A stretch of 28,118 nucleotides of DNA from an uncultured Clostridia bacterium (lineage in GTDB: Bacteria > Bacillota > Clostridia > Oscillospirales > Acutalibacteraceae), in the NCBI GenBank assembly GCA_937888485.1, contig CALAQQ010000037.1:1-28118 (forward strand). The letters are read 5' to 3'. Within the stretch, counting starts at the first letter, position 1. Each line of letters opens with the position of its first letter. Under the pieces are notes generated by a model. That model made no database searches. It saw only the letters and a program-made list of their open reading frames with translations, and was not told the origin of the DNA. Positions 16,093-22,707 of the stretch are shown piece by piece. The position numbers and the translations under genes are program-made.

Positions 16093-17019
16093 TTATTTTC
16101 TCTTAAGTCTGAATTTCTCCACAGGAATCTGAGTGAACATTATTGCAATAAACATAACAACACAACCGATTGTTTCACGGCTGTTGAGTTTATCGCCCAG
16201 GAAAATAAGACCGAATATAACCGCAAAAACAGATTCAAGGCAAAGAAGAATCGATGCAACCGTCGGGTCTGAATACTTCTGTCCGAAAATCTGGGCGGTG
16301 AATGCAACACCGCAACTCATAACACCTGCATAAAGAATGGGAACAGCAGTGTTCATGATATCGCCGATGTTCGGTTCTTCAAAAATAAACATACAAATAA
16401 TCGAAAGAATACCCGCTACAAAGAACTGGCAGCAGGAAAGAGCAATATTATCAACCTTTTTGCAGAAATAGTCGATAACAAGAATATGAGCTGCAAATGA
16501 GAACGCACCGCATATTGCGATAATTTCACCCTTACCGATTGAGAATTCGCCTGCAGGCACGCTGAGAAGATAAAGACCGACAACTCCGAGAGCAACTCCG
16601 AGCCAGATATTAAAACTGAGTTTTCTTCTCATGAAAATTCCCGCAACAGGAACAAGCACCATATACAGCGCTGTTATAAAACCGACTTTACCCGGACCCA
16701 GATCAAGAAAGAAAGCATGCTGCTGAAGATTACCTCCGAGGAAAAGCGGTATACCGCAGCATAAACCACCTATCAAAACATCCTTGAAAGCAAATTTCTT
16801 TTTTTCGCCAGAAAGCAGCTTTTTGTTTTCGTTTATATGGCTGATTAAAACAAGCGGAACAAGAACTATACCGCCTATGAGGGTTCTTATTCCGTTGAAG
16901 GTGAATGTACCGATGTCTGCGCCCTCACTTTGGGCAACAAACGAAAGACCCCATACCACAGCGGCAAGGATACAATAAAAAGGTCCGAGAAACTTACCTT
17001 TGTTTTTAATAGTTATCAC
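16093..17019 (-). CDS. EamA/DMT family transporter
   Basis: About 308 residues forming ten membrane helices in two EamA repeats; it should move a small metabolite across the membrane. The first repeat opens GPFYCILAAVVWGLSFVAQS and carries FNGIRTLIGGIVLVPLV. The second has ICGAFSFAAHILVIDYF, then SDPTVASILLCLESVFAVIFG and ends in a basic RLKRK. The start is unclear: TTG 17028 has no site, and GTG 17019 overlaps the only good site (GGAG at 17019-17022). The codon with ideal spacing (8 bases) is ATT at 17010. I list GTG 17019. The ribosome binding site directly follows the T-run of the upstream terminator, so expression may depend on readthrough. Confidence 0.85.
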   Translation of the reverse strand: MITIKNKGKFLGPFYCILAAVVWGLSFVAQSEGADIGTFTFNGIRTLIGGIVLVPLVLISHINENKKLLSGEKKKFAFKDVLIGGLCCGIPLFLGGNLQQHAFFLDLGPGKVGFITALYMVLVPVAGIFMRRKLSFNIWLGVALGVVGLYLLSVPAGEFSIGKGEIIAICGAFSFAAHILVIDYFCKKVDNIALSCCQFFVAGILSIICMFIFEEPNIGDIMNTAVPILYAGVMSCGVAFTAQIFGQKYSDPTVASILLCLESVFAVIFGLIFLGDKLNSRETIGCVVMFIAIMFTQIPVEKFRLKRK

Positions 17020-17022
17020 TCC

Positions 17023-17053
17023 AAACAAAACCGCCCACAGAAGCTGCGGGCGG
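17023..17053 (-). terminator. Terminator after ispH-S1 gene
   Basis: A GC-rich 10-bp stem (17031-17040 with 17044-17053, one G-T pair) is followed on the minus strand by TTTTGTTT. It lies 15 bases after the S1 stop and touches the ribosome binding site of the transporter gene. Confidence 0.8.
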
Positions 17054-17067
17054 TGAAAAAAACATTA

Positions 17068-19104
17068 TTATTCAGCTGCTTCTTCTGCTACAGCTTCTTC
17101 TACGGGAGCCTCTTCAGCTGCTTCTTCAGCAACTTCTTCTGCGGGCTCGATAAGAGCACGGATTGAAAGGCTTACACGCTTCTTATCATAGTCAACTGCA
17201 GTAAGTTTGCAGGTAACCTTTTCGCCAACCTTAAGAACATCCTGAGGCTTGCTGATATGACGGTCAGCAATCTGTGAAATATGGATAAGGCCGTCGATGC
17301 CGGGAATAACTCTTGCGAAAGCACCGAATGTTGTAAGACCAACGATTTCTGCTTCAATAACTGAATCGATGGGATAATTCTTTCTGAGGATTTCCCAGGG
17401 ATTGTCCTCGTCACGTCTGTAACCGAGAGAAATCTTCTTGTTTTCTTTGTCAAGAGCCTTGATATAAACATCAACTTCCTGACCGATTGAGAAAATTTCT
17501 GAAGGATTCTTGATGCGCTTCCATGACATTTCGGAAATGTGAACCATGCCATCAACACCGCCGATATCAACAAATGCGCCATAGTTTGTCATTGACTTAA
17601 CAACGCCTGAATACTTCTTGCCTTCTTCAGCGTTTGCCCAGAAAGCTTCTGCAGCTTCTTTCTTTTCTTCCTTAAGTACGGAGCGAATTGAGCCAACAGC
17701 TCTTCTGCGCTGCTTATTTACTTCGATGATGCGGAACTTAACAGTCTTCTTGATAAGATCTTCAAGTGCTTCATCACGGCGTTCTGTTGCAAGAGAAGCA
17801 GGAACAAATACGCGAACATTGTTGGAAACAACAAGTACGCCGCCCTTGATAACTTCTGCAACTGTGCCTTCGAGGATTCTGCCGTCTTCTTCAGCTTCAA
17901 TAATATCAACCCAGGACTTCTGAGCATCGAAGCGTCTCTTTGAAAGCATAACGGTACCTTCCGCATCGTTAGTTTTCATTATAATAAGATCGATTTCATC
18001 GCCGATTTTGAGTTCTTTTGCTGCATTTGCATTGGGATCTGCGCTGTATTCATCCATAGGAACAAAGCCGGCATGCTTTCTGCCGATATCAACCTGGATT
18101 TCAGTGGGTGTAATACCCATGACAACGCCCTTAACTTTCTGATCTGTGCTCATGCTGTTAAGAGAAGCTTCAAGTGCTGCGGAAAAATCCATCTCGTCTG
18201 CTGTCATAGCTGCTTCAGAAGGCACCTCCTCTACCTGAATATTTGCGGTTTCTTTTACGATTTCGGACATTGCTAAAAGTACCTCCTTAATAATATCGGA
18301 AGGGGTGGATGCCCCTGCCGTCACGCCGATTTCGGCGCATTTGGAAAAATCTATGGTTCTGAGCTCTTCAGCTCTTTCCACCAAATATGTTTCGCAGTTT
18401 TCACTGCACACGGCTTTGAGTTTGACCGTATTCGAACTGTGGCGACCTCCGATGATGATCATCATATCGCTTCTCTTTGAAAGCTCAGCAGCTTCATCCT
18501 GCCTTTGACGTGTCGCAAAGCATATTGTATCAAATATTTTCGGATTTGTACAGTCTATTTTTATTTTTTCTTTACAAATTTTCCATTCATTTTGTGAAAA
18601 AGTTGTCTGAGAAACAATTATAATTCTTTTTTGACACAATAATTCGTTTTCTTGCAGAATTTCTTCGAGTTCCGACAAATTTTTGAAAACATAAACCTGA
18701 CCCTTACAATGACCTTTTATTCCCATTACTTCGGGATGGGCAGGGTCGCCTGCAATAAAAACAGGGGTTTCTTCATCGGAATTTTCGGAAACTATTGTAT
18801 GGATTTTTTTAACAAACGGACAGGTTGCATCACATATTTCAGCACCAACATCATTAAGCTCATCATAAACAGATTTTGAAACACCGTGAGCTCTGATAAT
18901 AACAGTCTGACCTTTATGAGCTTGCTCAGGAGAATCGATTATTCCGACACCCTTTTCTTCAAGCTGATTTGTTACGTATGTATTATGAATAAGCTGACCG
19001 AGAGTTGCGGCATCGATACCTTTCTCGGCTATTTCATACGCCATATTAACAGCTCTGTCCACACCGAAACAAAATCCTGCCGTTTTTGCAAGAGTTATTC
19101 GCAA
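17068..19104 (-). CDS. ispH: IspH - ribosomal protein S1 fusion
   Basis: A 678-residue bifunctional protein known from Clostridia. The N-terminal IspH part (1-280) is the 4Fe-4S enzyme reducing HMBPP to IPP/DMAPP, the last MEP-pathway step. Its cluster cysteines C12 (AGFCFG), C95 (DATCPF) and C195 (TICFATRQRQDEA) and E125 (HPEV) are present. The C-terminal part has four S1 RNA-binding domains, the last two the most canonical (YGAFVDIGGVDGMVHISEM and FGAFARVIPGIDGLIHISQI). An acidic Glu/Ala tail ends it. I chose TTG 19104, 8 bases after GGGAG; TTG 19119 would overlap that site. It overlaps the plsC stop by 10 bases. A strong internal ribosome binding site and in-frame ATG (18270) lie at the domain junction. 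Confidence 0.93.
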   Translation of the reverse strand: MRITLAKTAGFCFGVDRAVNMAYEIAEKGIDAATLGQLIHNTYVTNQLEEKGVGIIDSPEQAHKGQTVIIRAHGVSKSVYDELNDVGAEICDATCPFVKKIHTIVSENSDEETPVFIAGDPAHPEVMGIKGHCKGQVYVFKNLSELEEILQENELLCQKRIIIVSQTTFSQNEWKICKEKIKIDCTNPKIFDTICFATRQRQDEAAELSKRSDMMIIIGGRHSSNTVKLKAVCSENCETYLVERAEELRTIDFSKCAEIGVTAGASTPSDIIKEVLLAMSEIVKETANIQVEEVPSEAAMTADEMDFSAALEASLNSMSTDQKVKGVVMGITPTEIQVDIGRKHAGFVPMDEYSADPNANAAKELKIGDEIDLIIMKTNDAEGTVMLSKRRFDAQKSWVDIIEAEEDGRILEGTVAEVIKGGVLVVSNNVRVFVPASLATERRDEALEDLIKKTVKFRIIEVNKQRRRAVGSIRSVLKEEKKEAAEAFWANAEEGKKYSGVVKSMTNYGAFVDIGGVDGMVHISEMSWKRIKNPSEIFSIGQEVDVYIKALDKENKKISLGYRRDEDNPWEILRKNYPIDSVIEAEIVGLTTFGAFARVIPGIDGLIHISQIADRHISKPQDVLKVGEKVTCKLTAVDYDKKRVSLSIRALIEPAEEVAEEAAEEAPVEEAVAEEAAE
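18268..18288 (-). promoter_or_regulatory. Internal ribosome binding site and ATG before S1 domains
   Basis: On the minus strand AAGGAGGT (18281-18288) stands 10 bases before an in-frame ATG (18268-18270). Starting here would give a 400-residue S1 protein, beginning MSEIVKETAN, without the IspH part. The same bases encode Ile-Lys-Glu-Val at the natural end of IspH, so the match could be a by-product of coding. Confidence 0.4.
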
Positions 19105-19739
19105 TGTCCCATCTCCCAAAGTTTAACAATTTCACTCATAATAAATCTGGCGCACTCCTTGGTTTCCTCTCTTGTGGGGTCATCACTCATTCCGAGATTT
19201 TCGTAAGGAATAACTTCACCGAATCTTACGGTGAGCTTCGTATGCCTTTTAAGATTGTCAGAAGTATAAAGCGAAACGGGAAGAACGGGTGCTTTGGTCT
19301 GATGAGCAATCATTGCTACGCCGCTTTTTGCCCTTGCAGGTTTATAGTCCTTTGAACGTGTACCCTCAGGGAAAATACCGAGAACATTACCCTCTTTTAC
19401 AACTCTGATTGCATAATCGAGTGCCGCCGTATCTGCAGCACCTCTTATGATGGGGAAACCATTGAGCTTTGTAAGGAAATATTTGACAACAGGATTTTCA
19501 AAAAGCTCTTTTTTACCCATAAAATGAAGCTGTCTTTTTTCCATGCCGACAGCGATAAAAACAGGGTCAAGTGCATTTATATGATTTGACGCAAGAATAA
19601 AACCGCCGTTTTCGGGAATATTTTCCGTGCCTACATATTCGATTTTATAGAGCATCTGTTCAAGCGTTTTACCGACAGGTCTTAATTTTTCATAAAGTCC
19701 GCTGTCTTTGATTTCTGCGGAATAATCGAAGCCTTTCAT
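19095..19739 (-). CDS. plsC: 1-acyl-glycerol-3-phosphate acyltransferase
   Basis: Adds the second fatty acid to lysophosphatidic acid to make phosphatidic acid, at the inner face of the membrane. The 214 residues are compact, as in many Firmicute PlsC proteins. Acyltransferase motif I is SNHINALDP (NHx4D, near residue 52), motif II is around GFPIIRG, motif III is FPEGTRS (near 124), and motif IV is APVLPVSLY. No obvious long membrane helix is present. ATG 19739 shares one base with the cmk stop (TAATG), indicating translational coupling, and its 3' end overlaps ispH-S1. With cmk and ispH-S1 it forms a cluster conserved in many Clostridia. Confidence 0.92.
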   Translation of the reverse strand: MKGFDYSAEIKDSGLYEKLRPVGKTLEQMLYKIEYVGTENIPENGGFILASNHINALDPVFIAVGMEKRQLHFMGKKELFENPVVKYFLTKLNGFPIIRGAADTAALDYAIRVVKEGNVLGIFPEGTRSKDYKPARAKSGVAMIAHQTKAPVLPVSLYTSDNLKRHTKLTVRFGEVIPYENLGMSDDPTREETKECARFIMSEIVKLWEMGHCE

Positions 19740-20413
19740 TATATCTTCTCCTTAACAATTCTTATAATTTCATTAATTGAACCCTGAAGATCAAGTCCTG
19801 TTGTATCAAGAATAACACCGTCTTCGGCTGGTTTTAAGGGAGCGATTTCTCTGTGTGAATCGTTATAATCTCTCTGAATCAGTTCTTCGAGAACATTTTT
19901 ATAATCAACTTCTGTGCCCTTTTCAATAAGCTCTTTATATCTTCTCATTGCACGCTCCTCAGGAGATGCGGTAAGAAAGATTTTAACCTTTGCATCAGGA
20001 AGAACAACCGTACCGATATCTCTGCCATCCATGATGCAGTTGTTTCTTTTTGCAATATCTCTCTGCAAATCAAAAAGAAAAGCTCTGACTTCGGGAACCG
20101 CCGAAACATCGGAAGCCGCCATTGATGCGGGAGGTGTTCTGATTTCAACAGAAACATCTTCACCGTTGAGAAGCACCTTTTGTTCACCGTTTTCAAATAC
20201 AAGGTCAACGCTGATACCGGAAAGAGTTTCCGCAACAGCAGGCTTATCCTTTGTATCAATACCTTTCCTCAAAGCATTGACTCCGACTGCTCTGTAAAGT
20301 GCGCCCGTATCAACATAAATAAAACCGAGTTCTTTTGCGGCAGCACGTGAAACCGTGCTCTTTCCTGCACCTGCAGGACCGTCTATTGCAACATTTATAA
20401 CATTACTGCTCAT
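19739..20413 (-). CDS. cmk: Cytidylate kinase
   Basis: Phosphorylates CMP/dCMP with ATP to the diphosphates, in the cytoplasm. The P-loop is GPAGAGKST near residues 11-19, with YVDTGALYRAVG and DGRDIGTVVLPDA characteristic of Cmk, and the lid-region arginines in RAMRRYKELIEKG. The 224 residues match the family. ATG 20413 is chosen because GGAG lies 8 bases upstream; ATG 20431 would add six residues and lacks a site. The start overlaps the preceding flavoprotein stop by 11 bases, and the stop overlaps the plsC start. Confidence 0.93.
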   Translation of the reverse strand: MSSNVINVAIDGPAGAGKSTVSRAAAKELGFIYVDTGALYRAVGVNALRKGIDTKDKPAVAETLSGISVDLVFENGEQKVLLNGEDVSVEIRTPPASMAASDVSAVPEVRAFLFDLQRDIAKRNNCIMDGRDIGTVVLPDAKVKIFLTASPEERAMRRYKELIEKGTEVDYKNVLEELIQRDYNDSHREIAPLKPAEDGVILDTTGLDLQGSINEIIRIVKEKI

Positions 20414-21674
20414 AACCACAGCTCCGTTCATTTATTATTTCTTCGGCAGCACTTATTCCTGCAAGTCTGCCGGTTGAGAATGCTATCTGTAAATTGAAAC
20501 CGCCCGTATAGGCATCGGTATCTATCACTTCACCTGCAAAATAAAGACCTTTCACAAGCTTGGATCCCATCGTTTTGGGATTAATCTGCGATATATCAAC
20601 TCCGCCCGAAGTGATGATTGCCTCGGCAACAGGTCTGAATCCCGTTACGGTTATACTCATACCCTTGAGAAGTTCAACAAGATTCTTACGCTGCTCTTTT
20701 GTTATCTGATTTACCTTTGTCGAAAGATTTATTCCACTGAGTCTGACTATTACGGGAACAAGTTTCTTCGGCAAAAGAGAATTGAGAGCATTGATAAAAT
20801 TTTTGTTTGTATTCTCCGAAAAATCACGGAGAATCCTTGCATCAAGCTGTTCGTGGGTAAGCGCAGGTTTGAGGTCGATATATATTTTATATTTACCGCT
20901 TTTCAGATTTCTCATATGAGCCGATGCACTTAAAATCATCGGTCCCGATACTCCGAAATGAGTGAAAAGCATTTCACCGAAATCAGTATAGACTGTTTTG
21001 CCGTTTTCGGTATCAACAACCTTGATTGCAGTGTTACGAAGGGAAAGTCCCATTAAATCAGTACAGAATCCTTCATGAATTTCAAGAGGAACAAGCGAAG
21101 GAACAAGCTCGGTTATCTTATGACCCGCCTGCCTTGCAAGCTCATAGCCGTCACCGGTTGAACCCGTTCCGGGATAAGAAAGTCCGCCCGTTGCTATAAT
21201 TATTTTATCTGCATAAATAACATCGCCGTTTTCGGTTTCAACACCTCTGACTTCGTTGTCCTCAACAATAAGCTTTGTTGCTCTGCCGTTCAGAAATCTC
21301 GCTCTTTCCCTTGCATATCCGACAAGCGCATCAACGATATCGACTGCGTTATCGGAAACGGGGAAAACACGGTTTCCTCTTTCAGTTTTAAGCTCAACTC
21401 CCCTGCCTTCAAAAAAACCAATGACATCCGAAGGCATAAATCTCGAAAATGCACCGTAAAGAAATCTTCCGTTGCGTGGTACGTTTGAGATAAGTTCCTG
21501 AAGTGACGGACAGTTATTAGTAACATTGCATCTGCCCTTGCCCGTTATCATGAGCTTTCTTGCGGGACGTTCATTCCTTTCAAGAACAATGGTCTCGGCA
21601 TTCATGTGCGATGATGTCCCCGCTGCCATAAGACCTGCCGCACCGCCGCCTATTACAAGCAAAGAGGTTTTCAT
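20403..21674 (-). CDS. BaiN/HI0933-type FAD-dependent oxidoreductase
   Basis: A 423-residue flavoprotein of the HI0933/YhiN/BaiN family. Most members have no proven reaction; some are tied to bile-acid or aminoacetone oxidation, which should not be assumed here. The FAD dinucleotide fold is VIGGGAAGLMAAG (residues 7-19), followed by the family signature RKLMITGKGRCNVTNN (39-54). A second nucleotide motif is ATGGLSYPGTGSTGDGYE. The C-terminal FAD-contact signature is GLYFAGEVIDTDAYTGGFN. ATG 21674 overlaps the regulator stop by four bases (ATGA), so the two are translationally coupled. In many Clostridia this gene precedes cmk-plsC-ispH, as it does here. Confidence 0.9.
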   Translation of the reverse strand: MKTSLLVIGGGAAGLMAAGTSSHMNAETIVLERNERPARKLMITGKGRCNVTNNCPSLQELISNVPRNGRFLYGAFSRFMPSDVIGFFEGRGVELKTERGNRVFPVSDNAVDIVDALVGYARERARFLNGRATKLIVEDNEVRGVETENGDVIYADKIIIATGGLSYPGTGSTGDGYELARQAGHKITELVPSLVPLEIHEGFCTDLMGLSLRNTAIKVVDTENGKTVYTDFGEMLFTHFGVSGPMILSASAHMRNLKSGKYKIYIDLKPALTHEQLDARILRDFSENTNKNFINALNSLLPKKLVPVIVRLSGINLSTKVNQITKEQRKNLVELLKGMSITVTGFRPVAEAIITSGGVDISQINPKTMGSKLVKGLYFAGEVIDTDAYTGGFNLQIAFSTGRLAGISAAEEIINERSCGYEQ

Positions 21675-22540
21675 TTATCCTCACCGCCCGTTCTGTAAAC
21701 TTGATATTCATCCCATATTTCTTCAAGTGCCTTGAAATCATTATAGACATCATCCCGTTTTTCTCTTGCGCTTGCAGCAACAAGAGCGTTAATAACACTC
21801 AGAGGAGCAACAAGCGAATCTACAAACGAAACCATGCTGCTCTTTGCAACAAGAAGATGGGTTGCATAAGGCGCAATCGGTGACATCTCACCGTCGGTTA
21901 TTGAAATAATCGTTGCTCCCCTGCTTTTTGCAAAGGATAACGCTTTAACTGTCTGATTGGAATATCTCGGAAAGCTGATTGCAATACAGACATCATCCTC
22001 ACTTATTCTGAACATCTGCTCAAAAAGTTCACTTGATGCCGATGTATCGATAAGGACAACATTTTCATAGAGAAAACGAAGATAAAAAGCTGCAAAGCTT
22101 GCAAGCGCTGCAGAGCTTCTCACTCCGAGAATATATATTTTCTTTGCCTTATTTATTGCTTCCGCACTCTTTGAGAAAGCTTCACGGGAAATACTGTCCC
22201 TTGTCTGCTTTATCATTTCAATGTCTGTCATAAAGGCTCTGTCTATGAAATCATCGCCGCCGTATCTGCTTGCGGCAACGTCCATTCTCTGAACGCTTGT
22301 CAGATGGCTTTTAACTGCTTCCTGAAGATACTTCTGAAGCTCGGGATAACCGTCAAAGCCGATATTTGAAGCAAAACGGACAACCGTTGATTCGCTCACT
22401 CCGACAGCTTTTCCGAGACTTGCGGCAGTCATGAACGAAGCTTTTTCATAGTTGTTTTTTATAAAATCCGCTATTCTTTTGTGACCCTTTGAAAGAGTCG
22501 GATATGCATTTTCTATGCGAAGCTGAAAGTTTTCCGACAT
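21671..22540 (-). CDS. MurR/RpiR family transcriptional regulator
   Basis: A 289-residue regulator. An N-terminal helix-turn-helix (about 1-77) includes SLGKAVGVSESTVVRFASNIGFDGYPELQ, and a SIS sugar-phosphate-binding domain follows (about 115-250, IYILGVRSSAALASF, VCIAISFPRYSNQTVKAL, ISITDGEMSPIA). The family senses phosphosugars such as MurNAc-6-P or GlcN-6-P. Its effector here is unknown; divergence from a GH95 fucosidase suggests a glycan-derived sugar phosphate. ATG 22540 follows GAGG. Its promoter has a 21-bp dyad over the -10 box. It is the first gene of the overlapping cluster that runs into cmk, plsC and ispH-S1, which is an unusual place for a sugar regulator. Confidence 0.9.
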   Translation of the reverse strand: MSENFQLRIENAYPTLSKGHKRIADFIKNNYEKASFMTAASLGKAVGVSESTVVRFASNIGFDGYPELQKYLQEAVKSHLTSVQRMDVAASRYGGDDFIDRAFMTDIEMIKQTRDSISREAFSKSAEAINKAKKIYILGVRSSAALASFAAFYLRFLYENVVLIDTSASSELFEQMFRISEDDVCIAISFPRYSNQTVKALSFAKSRGATIISITDGEMSPIAPYATHLLVAKSSMVSFVDSLVAPLSVINALVAASAREKRDDVYNDFKALEEIWDEYQVYRTGGEDK

Positions 22541-22560
22541 ATTATTACCTCACTATTCAC

Positions 22561-22581
22561 ATGGTGTTGATTTTACACCAT
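22561..22581. promoter_or_regulatory. 21-bp dyad operator at regulator promoter
   Basis: ATGGTGT (22561-22567) and ACACCAT (22575-22581) are perfect 7-bp inverted repeats with a 7-base spacer. The spacer contains most of the regulator's -10 box. This is the layout expected for repression by a dimeric protein, most simply the MurR/RpiR product itself. The dyad also lies 60 bases upstream of the GH95 -35 box. Confidence 0.6.
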
Positions 22582-22598
22582 TTCGCTTCAAAATGCAA
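22570..22598 (-). promoter_or_regulatory. Promoter of MurR/RpiR gene and cluster
   Basis: On the minus strand TTGCAT (22593-22598), a 17-base spacer and TAAAAT (22570-22575). The leader to ATG 22540 is about 25 bases. Confidence 0.68.
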
Positions 22599-22640
22599 GT
22601 TCATTTTTATGTATTGCAAGATTTCTTTCATTTTTAAAGA

Positions 22641-22669
22641 TTGACTGTACTTATAGCATGATGTATAAT
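22641..22669 (+). promoter_or_regulatory. Promoter of GH95 gene
   Basis: TTGACT (22641-22646), a 17-base spacer and a perfect TATAAT (22664-22669) lie about 40 bases upstream of the GH95 start. Confidence 0.8.
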
Positions 22670-22707
22670 AAAGTGAAAAAATATTAATCTTCCAAAGGAG
22701 ATAAATT

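Noticed and set aside
17068..17150. Glu/Ala-rich repetitive DNA as a satellite or regulatory repeat
   Set aside because: It simply encodes the acidic low-complexity tail common in S1-type proteins.
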